NCBI RefSeq assembly: GCF_000226255.1
Contig: NZ_AGFG01000034.1
Span: forward strand, 62,001 to 126,000
Direction: 5' to 3'
From: Desulfovibrio sp. A2
GTDB taxonomy: Bacteria; Desulfobacterota; Desulfovibrionia; Desulfovibrionales; Desulfovibrionaceae
DNA: 64,000 bases
Within the stretch, counting starts at the first letter, position 1. Each line of letters opens with the position of its first letter. This document shows positions 17,881 to 26,698 of the stretch, in pieces. The position numbers and the translations under genes were made by a program. The notes beneath the pieces were generated by a model, which was given only the letters and a program-made list of their open reading frames with translations, was not told the origin of the DNA and did no database searches.

Positions 17881-18192
17881 TGCGGCGGGCGGCGCGGCCG
17901 TGCGGCGCGCGTCGCCAATGCCCCCAGCATGTAGCAAAACCGGGTGTCGGCTTCAACAGCCGAACCCGCCGCAGGTCGCCCTGAAAGGCCCCGCAGCGGC
18001 CCGCAACCCTTGCCGCCCTAGGCGTAAAAAAAGCTCTCCGTCAGGCTGCCCAGCCGGTCCACGCCGCGCCCCCTGCCGGAGAGTGCGCCCCCGCACGAAA
18101 CGCCGTTCAACCCGAAAAAAACCCTAAAGCCCGCGCAAAACCCGCCGATAAGCGACATGAGGCGTAGTGTTTTCACACGCCGGGGAGCGGAC

Positions 18193-19020
18193 GTGGCCGA
18201 CAAATCGCTGAACACCATGCTGGTGGAATATTCGCTGCAACTCCTGCAGCAGGACATGCTGACCAACTCGCTGTTCATGGGCGGTTCGGTGGGAAGATCA
18301 CTGCGTGATCTTGTCCTGACCGAAAGCCAGTCGCTGAAGCTCACGGACCCCACCGCCGCCGCGCTCACCGGCCGGTTGCGGTCGGACGCGGCCATGCTGC
18401 GCCAGGCGTCCAGCAACGTGTCCGAGGCCAAGTCCATCGTGGATCTGGCCAACGAAGCCACCACCACGCTCAAGACCGCCTTTACCCGCATGAAGGAACT
18501 GGCCAACGGCGTGGCCACCGCCACCATGACCTACGCCTCCGTGCAGGCGGAATACAATTCGCTGGCCTCGCAGATAACCCAGACCATCGCCTCTGCCTCT
18601 TACAACGGCATCGCCCTGCAGGACGGCACGGCCTGGGCCGCCGACGACCGGGTCACCGTGTCCGGCGGATCGGGCACCATCGAGATACAGTCCGGCACCG
18701 GCAGTTTCGACTTGGCCCTGTACGACTTCTCGTCGTTCAAGAACGCCTTCAACAGTACCCAGATCAACACGGTGGGCAAGGCCGCCGCCATGGTCACCAC
18801 CCTTTCCGGCCACATCACCACCGTGAGCACCGTGGCCTCCAACTACGCCTCGCGCTCCACCATCCTGGACGGCCAGGCCGCGTCGCTGGCCTCGCAGGCT
18901 GACATCATGGACACGGCCGCCGAAACCCGCGCCAGGGCCAACGAAAGCCGCTCGCTGGAGGAACTGGTGCTGGACCTTCTGCTGCGCGAAACCGGCACCA
19001 TCACCGACGAGGAAGCCTGA
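18193..19020 (+). CDS. Flagellin-like protein
   Basis: The GTG at 18193 is preferred because GGGGAGCGGAC lies just upstream, giving 275 residues; the in-frame ATG at 18157 lacks such a site. Residues about 45-150 resemble the flagellin N-terminal D1 helix pair (SNVSEAKSIVDLANEATTTL, then QAEYNSLASQITQTIASASY and NGIALQDG). The last 60 residues look like the C-terminal flagellin helix (ASRSTILDGQAASLASQADI), and the middle is a short variable beta region. The extreme N-terminus (MADKSLNTMLVEYSLQLLQQ) is not the usual MALTINTN type. No flagellar genes are adjacent. It may be a minor flagellin or hook-associated structural variant. Confidence 0.7.
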   Translation: MADKSLNTMLVEYSLQLLQQDMLTNSLFMGGSVGRSLRDLVLTESQSLKLTDPTAAALTGRLRSDAAMLRQASSNVSEAKSIVDLANEATTTLKTAFTRMKELANGVATATMTYASVQAEYNSLASQITQTIASASYNGIALQDGTAWAADDRVTVSGGSGTIEIQSGTGSFDLALYDFSSFKNAFNSTQINTVGKAAAMVTTLSGHITTVSTVASNYASRSTILDGQAASLASQADIMDTAAETRARANESRSLEELVLDLLLRETGTITDEEA

Positions 19021-19521
19021 CCTTCAGTCGGCCGAGCCCACCGCGCCACGCCCCCCCCGGCAGGCCGCCCTTCTTGTCGTGCCTCTTGCCGCTCTCCCCG
19101 TCGTCCCCGCCCCCGGGGACGTATGGGGCTGCCTGGGAAGCCCAAAACGCCCCACCCGCAGGGCCCCTGTCCATCTCCCCTCCCCGCCGTCTGCGGCGTC
19201 ACTCGCGCGCGCAACACAGCCTCACGCCGCCCCTGCCCGCCATGGCGCATCCCTTCTCGCAAACTGCCTTGATAGTCCAACCATCTCCGTAACGGCCCAT
19301 TGCCGCCACGCAACGCGATGTTACGAAATGTAACTTGTGCCCCGCCGCCGTTGACTTCGCGCGGGTTCGGCGCGATATGCGCGTCGTCGTGCCGGTGTGT
19401 CCGGCACGCGCGGCCCCGCCGACGCCTCCGGTTTCCCGGTGCGCGCCGGAACCGGAAGCCCAACGCCATCAGCCGCCGCACCCGCGGCGCACTTCCCCGG
19501 TTTTCATGAAGGAGAACCGCC
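19021..19521. other. Intergenic region between flagellin-like and charged-repeat genes
   Basis: About 500 bp with no supportable gene. The only useful signal is the GAAGGAGAA ribosome site just before 19522. No clean terminator hairpin was identified after the flagellin-like stop. Confidence 0.5.
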
Positions 19522-19875
19522 ATGTTGAAGAAAACGACCGCCCTGTTCGCCTCGCTTGCCCTTGCCGCCGCCGTTGCGCTGCCCGCCCTTCCCGCCATGG
19601 CTGATGATGCCACGCCCCCCAACGATCGCCCCGACCTGCGCAAGGAGCGCAAGGACGACAGGCAAGACCAGCGCATGGAGCGCAGGGATGACCGCCGCGA
19701 CCAGCGCGACGGCCGCAAGGACGATCGCATGGAACGCCGCGATGATCGTCGCGACCAGCACATGGAACGCAAGGACGACCGCCGCGACCAGCGTGATGAC
19801 CGCAGGGATGACCGCAAGGAGCGCCGCGACGACCGCAAGGACGACCGCCCCGTGCCCCCCGCTGCCGCCCAATAG
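19522..19875 (+). CDS. Secreted charged-repeat (Asp/Arg) protein
   Basis: The 117-residue product starts with a clear signal peptide (MLKKTTALFASLALAAAVAL, cleavage after AMA near residue 27). The mature part is almost entirely Asp, Arg, Lys, Glu and Gln arranged as imperfect repeats such as RDDRRDQR and MERKDDRRDQ (about residues 40-108), so it is a polyampholyte with no hydrophobic core. Similar Asp/Arg-rich exported proteins are annotated as hypothetical in several proteobacteria. No catalytic motif is visible. A strong terminator follows. The repeats could bind metals, polyphosphate or envelope polymers, but nothing here decides that. Confidence 0.7.
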   Translation: MLKKTTALFASLALAAAVALPALPAMADDATPPNDRPDLRKERKDDRQDQRMERRDDRRDQRDGRKDDRMERRDDRRDQHMERKDDRRDQRDDRRDDRKERRDDRKDDRPVPPAAAQ

Positions 19876-19924
19876 CACCCGGATGCGCCGCCGGATGTCC
19901 GGCCGCGCATGGTGATGACGGACA

Positions 19925-19956
19925 GGGGCCGCCGACCTTCACCGGTCGGCGGCCCC
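19925..19956 (+). terminator. Terminator-like hairpin after charged-repeat gene
   Basis: GGGGCCGCCGACC (19925-19937) and GGTCGGCGGCCCC (19944-19956) form a perfect 13-bp stem around a six-base loop about 50 bp after the stop. The T tail is poor. Confidence 0.65.
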
Positions 19957-20185
19957 GCATCGTTGCATGCCCCGTGGCGGCGGGCACGCCCCGCCTTGGG
20001 CCGCGCTCCACGCGCATCCGGCCTATCCGTTCCCGCCCGCTCCCCTCCGTTCCTGCCACGCCATTCCCCGCGTCTTGCCAGCCGCCGCGCCGCATGCGAA
20101 AAGGCGTCGGGCCAACGGGGCTTGCCGCCCCGCCTGGCCGAACACCCCGCGCGCCCCGCGCGCGTTCCGCAACCGGAGCCTTCCC

Positions 20186-20545
20186 ATGCCCGTCCCTTCC
20201 ACGCTGCCCGTGCCGGTGGTCACCATTGGCCTGCTGCTGCTTTCCAACGTGTTCATGACCTTCGCCTGGTACGGCCACCTGAAATTCCGGGCCACGCCGC
20301 TCATGGTGGCCATACTGGTGAGCTGGGGCATCGCCTTCTTCGAGTACTGCCTGCAGGTGCCCGCCAACCGGGCCGGATACGGCCACTACAACGCGGCCGA
20401 ACTGAAGACCATCCAGGAGATCATCTCGCTCTCCGTGTTCATGGTCTTCTCGGTGCTCTATCTGGGCGAGCCGCTGAAGTGGAACTATCTTGTGGGGTTC
20501 GGCCTGATCGTGGTGGCCACGTTCTTCATCTTCAAGGAATGGTGA
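20186..20545 (+). CDS. DUF486/DMT-superfamily small membrane protein
   Basis: The ATG at 20186 follows ACCGGAG and gives 119 residues with four predicted membrane helices. The family signatures are visible: NVFMTFAWYGHLKF at the N-terminus, SWGIAFFEYCLQVPANRAGY in the middle and VVATFFIFKEW at the end. DUF486 proteins are half-size relatives of drug/metabolite transporters; no substrate is known. The last 14 bp overlap the 3' end of the converging diguanylate cyclase gene. Confidence 0.88.
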   Translation: MPVPSTLPVPVVTIGLLLLSNVFMTFAWYGHLKFRATPLMVAILVSWGIAFFEYCLQVPANRAGYGHYNAAELKTIQEIISLSVFMVFSVLYLGEPLKWNYLVGFGLIVVATFFIFKEW

Positions 20546-22859
20546 GCAGGGAATCGGCCTCGTCGCCCGGTCCGCAAACTCCAGGCAGATCGAAGGCGCG
20601 CTCCACCCGGTTGCGGCCGCCCGCCTTGGCCCGGTAAAGCGCCCTGTCCGCCTCGCGCAGCAGCCCGTCGGCCCCGTCGCAGGGCGGGCTTGCGGCAACG
20701 CCCAGGCTCAGAGTGACGGTAAGCGGCCCGCCGGACGTCAGCAGGGGCGCGGCCTCCACGGCGTACCGCAGCCGTTCCGCCACGGCCATGGCCTCCTCGG
20801 GCGCGGTGTCCGGCAGCAGCACGGCGAATTCCTCGCCCCCGATGCGCCCCACGGTGTCCACGTCGCGCACCTCGGCCCGGCAGATGGCCGCCAGCGCCCG
20901 CAGCACCTCGTCGCCCACGGCGTGGCCCCAGGTATCGTTGACCCGCTTGAAGCGGTCCACGTCGATGGAGACAAGGGCCAGGGGCGTGCCGTAGCGGCGG
21001 TGGCGCTGCACCTCGTGTTCCAGCGCCTCCAGGAACCGCCTGCGGTTGGCCAGCCCGGTCAGCCCGTCGGTGGTGGCCAACTGGCGCAGGCGTTCCTGCG
21101 CCTCGCGGTGCTCGGTGGTGTCGGTGATGATGCCGCAGTACACGATACCGGGGTCGCCGCCCCCCCCGTCGGACAACTCGCGCCCCCCATCGGGCAGGCC
21201 CGCGCCGTCCCCCGCGTGCACGGGCTTGGCCTCGCCCCGCCACCAGCGCACCTCGCCGCCGGGCAGGGCCAGCCGCCCCTCGAACACCCAGTCGCCGCGC
21301 CGGTCGGCCGCGTCGCGCAACGAAAGTTCCCACACCGTGCGGTCCGCCGGGTGCACCGGCAGAGCCTGCCAGTCTTGCTGCAACGCTTCCGGCTCGATGC
21401 CCAGTATCTCGCGGCTGCGCGGGCTGACGTAGGTGAACCGCCGCTCGCCGAGCGACTCGCGCCACTGGAAGACCACCCCCGGCACCGTGGAGGCGATGGC
21501 CCGCAGCCGCGCCTCGCTGGCGCGCAACTCCTCCGCCGCGCGGCGGGTGGCGGTGACGTCGCGGCCCACGCCGTAGATCAGCCCCTGCTCGGGCACGGCT
21601 GCGGAATTCCACGATATCCAGCGCCATGAACCGTCACGGCACAGGTAGCGGTTTTCCATGTCGGTCAACACGCCATCGCGCAGCAGTTGCTGCAGGGCCT
21701 GCGCGGTGGACTCCTGATCGTCCGGGTGCACCAGCGACACCCATGTCCGGTCCAGCAATTCTTCCTTGGACCAGCCCAGCACCGCCTGCCACGCGGGGTT
21801 CACCTCGCGGAAATAGCCGTCCAGGCCGCCGATGGCCATCAGGTCGGGCGACAGGCTGAACAGTCGCCGCCGGTCCTCCTCGGCGCGCCGCCGGTCGGAC
21901 ACGTCGCGCACGATGCCCGCCACCCGCAGGGGCGATCCGTCTTCGGCACGCTCCACCACCCGCCCGGTATCCTGTACCCAGCGCCATGCGCCGTCCGCCC
22001 CCCGCACGCGGTATTCGGCCTCGTACCGCTGCGTGAGGCCGGAAAGATGCCGCTGCCGCGCCCGTTCCAGCCCCGGCAGGTCGTCCGGGTGCACCAGCGC
22101 CCGCCATGATGCCATCAACGGGGCACACTCCACGCTCCCCAGGCCCAGCACCTCGCCCCAGCGGGTGTCGCAGGCCACCTGGTCGCCGGCCACGTCCCAG
22201 CTGAAGCTGCCGATGCCCGCGCCGTCCAGGACCATTTCCAGGTGCTGTTCGCTGCGGCGCAGGGCTTCCTCGGCCCGGGCGCGGTCGGTGATGTCGTGGA
22301 TGATGCTGTACAGCAGCGTGCGGTCGAAAAGCCGCACGGGCACGGAATGCACCTCTACCTCGCGCACCTCGCCGGTTGCCAGGCGGTGGCGCGAGACGAA
22401 GCGCGTCAGCCGCCCCCCGCGCAGGTCGGCCAGCCGGGCGGTTTGTTCGGCGGAAGGCAGGGTGCTGATGTCGTGAATGGACATGCCGCACAGCCGCTCG
22501 GCCGGATGGCCGTAAAAGGCGGCGGCGGCGGGATTGGCCTCGATGATGCACCCCGCGTCGGCGTCCACCAGCAGCATCACCGCGGAATGGCGCTGGAACA
22601 ACTGCTCGTACAGGGACACGCCCGGCGACAGGGATAACGGAAGGGCCGGGGAGGATTGGGGAGGACAGGCGGAGGAAACAGGGGGGACAGCGGCCGGGGA
22701 TGGCGAACCGGCCGGGGCTGGCGGAACGTCACGAACCGGCTCGTGCGCGCCGCCATGCGCGGCGTCGCGCTTCGTGCCAGTCGCGCCAGTCGCGCCAGTC
22801 GCACCGGTCCCATCGGCTTCCCGTCCGCCGGGCATCGCCCGCTTCATGCCGCGCACCAT
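20532..22859 (-). CDS. Multi-PAS diguanylate cyclase
   Basis: The ATG at 22859 follows GGGAGG and gives 775 residues; upstream in-frame codons are unlikely to be used. After a low-complexity N-terminus (GAT repeats, then Pro/Ser) there are four PAS/PAC modules (roughly 80-200, 205-330, 335-455 and 460-590). The C-terminal GGEEF domain has an intact active site (RIGGEEFAVLL) that should make c-di-GMP from two GTP. No RxxD inhibitory site is obvious upstream of GGEEF. There is no membrane segment, so it is a cytosolic sensor; PAS ligands are unknown. It converges on the DUF486 gene. Confidence 0.93.
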   Translation of the reverse strand: MVRGMKRAMPGGREADGTGATGATGATGTKRDAAHGGAHEPVRDVPPAPAGSPSPAAVPPVSSACPPQSSPALPLSLSPGVSLYEQLFQRHSAVMLLVDADAGCIIEANPAAAAFYGHPAERLCGMSIHDISTLPSAEQTARLADLRGGRLTRFVSRHRLATGEVREVEVHSVPVRLFDRTLLYSIIHDITDRARAEEALRRSEQHLEMVLDGAGIGSFSWDVAGDQVACDTRWGEVLGLGSVECAPLMASWRALVHPDDLPGLERARQRHLSGLTQRYEAEYRVRGADGAWRWVQDTGRVVERAEDGSPLRVAGIVRDVSDRRRAEEDRRRLFSLSPDLMAIGGLDGYFREVNPAWQAVLGWSKEELLDRTWVSLVHPDDQESTAQALQQLLRDGVLTDMENRYLCRDGSWRWISWNSAAVPEQGLIYGVGRDVTATRRAAEELRASEARLRAIASTVPGVVFQWRESLGERRFTYVSPRSREILGIEPEALQQDWQALPVHPADRTVWELSLRDAADRRGDWVFEGRLALPGGEVRWWRGEAKPVHAGDGAGLPDGGRELSDGGGGDPGIVYCGIITDTTEHREAQERLRQLATTDGLTGLANRRRFLEALEHEVQRHRRYGTPLALVSIDVDRFKRVNDTWGHAVGDEVLRALAAICRAEVRDVDTVGRIGGEEFAVLLPDTAPEEAMAVAERLRYAVEAAPLLTSGGPLTVTLSLGVAASPPCDGADGLLREADRALYRAKAGGRNRVERAFDLPGVCGPGDEADSLLTIP

Positions 22860-23151
22860 CTGCCGCCTCCCTCTGGTGCGGTATTCTATGACCTCTCCGG
22901 TGAAGATACGCAAACCCGTTATAATGCCGGGGCACCCCCTTCCGCCCGTTCCAGGAGGTGCTGCAGAATCCGGCAGGACGGCGCAACGGCCTGCACGAAC
23001 AGGGCAAAAACGGGGCATGGCCGGAAACCCAGGTCAACGTGGTCGGCGGAGACGACGCGAAAAGCCCGAACAACACGGACTACGCGAAAGCGCGCGGAAA
23101 GGGGCCACCCTTCCCGCGCGCCGGCATGTCGCGTCACGGACTACGCTTCGT

Positions 23152-24363
23152 CTATTCCACCATCACGAACTTTCCGCCCTTCACCTGCAGCATGACCATG
23201 GAATCCTCGCCCAGGCCGTTGTGATCCTGCGGGCCAAGGTTGAACACCCCGCTCACGCCCACGAGACCCGTGGTGGCCTCCAGCGCGTCGCGCACCTTGG
23301 CGGGGTCGGTGCCCACCTTGCGCATGGCGTCCACCAGCAGCAGCAGGGCGTCCCACGCGTAGCCGGAGTGGGTGTTGATGGGGTACTGCGCGTCGTACTT
23401 GTACTCGTCGCGGTACAGGCGCACGAATTCGGCGATGACCTTCTTCTGCGGGTCGCCGTCGGGCAGGGCTTCCCAGGTCATCAGCTTGGTGGCGGGCATC
23501 AGGTCGCCCTCGGCCGCCTCGCCCGCCAGCTTGATGTAGGCCGGGTCTGGCAGGCCGTGGCATTGCAGCAGGGGCATGGTCAGGCCCAGGGCGTGATGAT
23601 TCTTGGACACGATGGACCCGGCGGGTCCGATGGTCCAGCAGATCACCGCCTGCGGCCCCTTGCCCGCCAGCGCGGTGAGCTGGGTCTTCATGTCCACGTC
23701 GGTGGGCTTGAACTGTTCCGCGCCCACGATCTCCACGCCGTATTCCGGGGCCAGCGAGCGCAGCCAGCGTTCGCCGTCCTGCCCGAAGTTGTCGCCCGAA
23801 AGCAGCAGGGCCACCTTGGTCAGCTCATGCTTCTTCAGGTAGCCAAGCACCTTGCGCACCGCCGTGGACGACCGCTGGGGCGACTTGAAGACATGGCGGG
23901 CGCTGCCGAAATCCATGTTGCCCACCTTGCCTTCCATGATCACCGGATCGCCGCCCACGGTCATCACCGTGGGTATCCCGGCGGACTCGATCTGGCGCTT
24001 CACGGCCATGCCCTCGTCGGTGCGGGTGGGTCCGATGACGGCCACCACCTTTTCCTCGCTGACGAAGCGCTTGAAGGTCAGCACCGCCTTGGTGGGGTCG
24101 CCCTCGGTGTCGCCCAGCACCAGTTCGATGGGGCGGCCGTTGATGCCGCCTTCCTTGTTCACCTTGTCCACGAACATCTGGGCCACCAGCTTGGTGGGAG
24201 TGCCCACGGGCGCGGTGGGGCCGGACAGGGCGAAGAACGCGCCGATCTTCACCGGTTCGGCCGCCCGCGCGGGGGCGGCGGGCAGGCCCGCGCCCAGCGC
24301 CAGCGCCGGAACGGCAAAGGCGGCAAGGCGGCATGCCTTGCGGAACATGGTCGCGAAGTTCAT
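23152..24363 (-). CDS. Branched-chain amino acid ABC transporter substrate-binding protein
   Basis: The ATG at 24363 follows GGAGAGGAG and gives 403 residues. A signal peptide covers residues 1-34 (cleavage near APARAAEP). The rest is a type I periplasmic-binding fold of the LivJ/LivK family (KIGAFFALSGPTAPVG start, VAVIGPTRTDEG, GYAWDALLLLVDAMRKVG near the end). It is the last gene of the liv operon, 91 bp after the GntR gene. LivK-like proteins bind Leu/Ile/Val but also aromatic acids and amides, so the substrate is uncertain here. Confidence 0.92.
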   Translation of the reverse strand: MNFATMFRKACRLAAFAVPALALGAGLPAAPARAAEPVKIGAFFALSGPTAPVGTPTKLVAQMFVDKVNKEGGINGRPIELVLGDTEGDPTKAVLTFKRFVSEEKVVAVIGPTRTDEGMAVKRQIESAGIPTVMTVGGDPVIMEGKVGNMDFGSARHVFKSPQRSSTAVRKVLGYLKKHELTKVALLLSGDNFGQDGERWLRSLAPEYGVEIVGAEQFKPTDVDMKTQLTALAGKGPQAVICWTIGPAGSIVSKNHHALGLTMPLLQCHGLPDPAYIKLAGEAAEGDLMPATKLMTWEALPDGDPQKKVIAEFVRLYRDEYKYDAQYPINTHSGYAWDALLLLVDAMRKVGTDPAKVRDALEATTGLVGVSGVFNLGPQDHNGLGEDSMVMLQVKGGKFVMVE

Positions 24364-24454
24364 GCGAATCTCCTCTCCCACACGGCGCGGGGGGCGACGC
24401 ATGGGTGCATGGTTGCGCGCCGCCCTCGGCCAGGGCCACGGCGGCGCGGGTGGG

Positions 24455-25132
24455 TCATTTCAGCGGCGGGGTTTCGCCTTCGGCGTGGCGCAGGGTGTCC
24501 AGCACCGCCTCGCCGCCGTGCAGCACGTGGGCGCGCATGGCCTTCGCGGCCGCATCCGCGTCGCCCGCCTCCACGGCGGCCACGATGCGGGCGTGGTCTT
24601 CATCCGACCATTCCCCGGCCTCGCGCAGGGGCACCAGCGCGCGAATGATGCGCTCCACCACCCCTTCGATCTCGTCCAGCAGGCGGGCCAGCAGCAGCGA
24701 TCCGCCCGCGGCCCGCAACAGCAGATGGAATTCGGCGTTCAGTTCGGCCAGCCGGGCCAAGTCGGCACCGGCCGCCGCCTCGCGGAATGCGGCCAGGTTG
24801 GCGCGCAACGCCGCCACCTGTTCCGGCGTGGCGCGGCGCGCGGCCAGCGCGGCCACGCGCGCTTCCAGCAGGGCGCGCACCTGCACTGCCTCTTCCACCT
24901 CTTCGGCATCGAAGGGGCGCAGCACGTAGCCCCCGGCGGCGCGCTTCTGCAGCAGGCCCTCCTGCTCCAGCCGGTGCAGGGCCTCGCGCAGCGGCGTGCG
25001 GCTGATGCCCAGCTCCGCCGCCAGGCGGTCCTCCACCAGCCGCTGGCCGGGCTCCAGCTCGCCGTCGATGATCATGCGCTTGAGCATGCGCGTCACTTCC
25101 TGCCCCAGCGACTGCTTGACCAGTCTCGCCAT
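24455..25132 (-). CDS. GntR-family (FCD) transcriptional regulator
   Basis: The 225-residue protein has an N-terminal winged helix (about 8-72, with MIIDGELEPGQRLVEDRLAA and GISRTPLREALHRLEQEGLL) and an all-helical FCD ligand domain (about 85-215). FCD domains usually bind carboxylic acids, often with a metal held by Asp/His residues. Its start overlaps the livF stop (TGATG), so it is translated with the transporter it probably controls. A GTATAC-centred site upstream of livH is a candidate operator. The ligand is likely the transported acid or a product of it; this is inference. Confidence 0.93.
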   Translation of the reverse strand: MARLVKQSLGQEVTRMLKRMIIDGELEPGQRLVEDRLAAELGISRTPLREALHRLEQEGLLQKRAAGGYVLRPFDAEEVEEAVQVRALLEARVAALAARRATPEQVAALRANLAAFREAAAGADLARLAELNAEFHLLLRAAGGSLLLARLLDEIEGVVERIIRALVPLREAGEWSDEDHARIVAAVEAGDADAAAKAMRAHVLHGGEAVLDTLRHAEGETPPLK

Positions 25133-25926
25133 CAGTTGCCCTCCTGCGTGGCGCTGCCGCCCCGCGTGTCGTCCCGCATGCCGTCCGCAGTCCCGGCCTC
25201 TCCGTTAACGGGACCGAGAAACGCCTCGCGCAGCAGTTCGTCGGAAAGTATGTCGGCGGATGTGCCGGAAAAGCGGATCTGCCCGCTGGTGATGATGTAC
25301 CCCCGGTTGCAGATGGCCAGCGCCCCCAGCGCGTTCTGTTCCACCAGCAGCACCGAGCAGCCCATGGCGGGCAGGTCGCGCACCACCCGGAAGATGGCCG
25401 CCGTCACCTTGGGCGCAAGGCCCAGGCTGGGTTCGTCCAGCAGCAGCAGGCGCGGCCGGGCCATCAGGGCGCGGCCCATGGCCAGCATCTGCTGCTCGCC
25501 GCCGGACAGGTTGCCCGCGGGCTGGCCGATGCGCTCGCCAAGCACGGGAAACAGGTCCAGCATGCGGGCCAGGTCGTCGGCCACCGCCGCCCGTTCCGCG
25601 CGGCCGCCGTTCTTCAGGCGCAGATATGCGCCCATTTCCAGGTTCTCGCGCACCGAAAGCTGGGTGAACACCCGCCGCCCCTCGGGCACCTGCACCACCC
25701 CGGCGGCCACGATGCCCGCCGGGCGCGCGGGCAGCGGCCTGCCGTCCAGCAGGATGGCCCCGGACGCGGGCCGGGCCAGGCCACTGATGAGCGAAAGCAG
25801 CGTGGTCTTGCCCGCGCCGTTCATGCCCAGCAGGCACACCGCCTCGCCCGCGCCCACGGAAAGGGACACGTCGAACAGCACCTTCGCGCCGCCGTAGGAA
25901 AAGGAAACATCGCGCACCTCAAGCAT
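25132..25926 (-). CDS. livF: Branched-chain amino acid ABC transporter ATP-binding protein LivF
   Basis: The 264-residue ATPase has Walker A GMNGAGKTT (34-42), Q-loop, signature LSGGEQQ (about 139-145) and Walker B LLLLDEPS, with the LivF-specific EGRRVF segment. The last 30 residues are a Gly/Asp-rich extension beyond the usual length. It overlaps livG by 8 bp and the GntR gene by one base, so translation is coupled through the operon. Confidence 0.94.
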   Translation of the reverse strand: MLEVRDVSFSYGGAKVLFDVSLSVGAGEAVCLLGMNGAGKTTLLSLISGLARPASGAILLDGRPLPARPAGIVAAGVVQVPEGRRVFTQLSVRENLEMGAYLRLKNGGRAERAAVADDLARMLDLFPVLGERIGQPAGNLSGGEQQMLAMGRALMARPRLLLLDEPSLGLAPKVTAAIFRVVRDLPAMGCSVLLVEQNALGALAICNRGYIITSGQIRFSGTSADILSDELLREAFLGPVNGEAGTADGMRDDTRGGSATQEGN

Positions 25927-26698
25927 GCAGGCCGAACTCCTCGCCCCCGCCCAGGTAGGCGTTGACCACTTCGGGGTTGCGTTTCACCTCGCCGGGCGCG
26001 CCCTCGGCGATCTTGGCGCCGGAACACAGCACCACCACGGCGTCGCTCACGCGCATGACCAGCGACATGTCGTGCTCGATGAGCAGCACGGCCACCCCAC
26101 GTGCGCGCAGGGCCAGGATGAGCCCGCCCATCTCGTGGGTTTCCGCCGGGTTCAGGCCCGCCACCGGCTCGTCCAGCAGGATCATGCGCGGGTCGCCCAC
26201 CAGGGCGCGGGCCAGCACCAGCCGCTTCTGGTCGCCGTAGGGCAAGAGCCCGGCGGGTTCGTCGGCCCGGCCGGAAAGGCCCGTGAAGTCCAGCGCCTGC
26301 AGGGCCGCGTCGCGCATGGCCCGTTCGGTGCGGCGCACGCCGGGCAGACGCAGCATGCTGGAGAGCATGCCGGTGCGCACGTGGCCGTGCAGCCCCACCA
26401 TGACGTTTTCCAGAAGGCTCATGGAGCCGAACACCCGCAAATGCTGGAAGGTGCGGGCCAGCCCCAGGCGCGGCAGACGGTGGGCCGCCATGCCGGTGAT
26501 GTCCCGCCCGTCGAAGGTCACGTTGCCGGAATCGGGGCGCACCATGCCGGTCACGCAGTTGACCAGGGTGGTCTTGCCCGCCCCGTTGGGGCCGATGAGC
26601 GCGGTGATGGCCCCGGCCCGCGCCGTGAAGCTGGCCGCGTCCAGCGCGCGGATGCCGCCAAAGGCCACGGAAAGGTCGCGTACCGCCAGCAGGCTCAT
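25919..26698 (-). CDS. livG: Branched-chain amino acid ABC transporter ATP-binding protein LivG
   Basis: The 259-residue ATPase has Walker A GPNGAGKTT (36-44), the LivG segment ARTFQHLRVF, Walker B MILLDEPVAGLNP and the H-loop LIEHDMSLVM. The ABC signature is degenerate (LLPYGDQKRL rather than LSGGQQ), a variant known in LivG proteins. It overlaps livM by four bases (ATGA) and livF by eight. Confidence 0.94.
   Translation of the reverse strand: MSLLAVRDLSVAFGGIRALDAASFTARAGAITALIGPNGAGKTTLVNCVTGMVRPDSGNVTFDGRDITGMAAHRLPRLGLARTFQHLRVFGSMSLLENVMVGLHGHVRTGMLSSMLRLPGVRRTERAMRDAALQALDFTGLSGRADEPAGLLPYGDQKRLVLARALVGDPRMILLDEPVAGLNPAETHEMGGLILALRARGVAVLLIEHDMSLVMRVSDAVVVLCSGAKIAEGAPGEVKRNPEVVNAYLGGGEEFGLHA

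Noticed and set aside
22919..22926. TATAAT hexamer upstream of the diguanylate cyclase
   Set aside because: No -35 partner at a proper distance on either strand facing a gene; left as chance.
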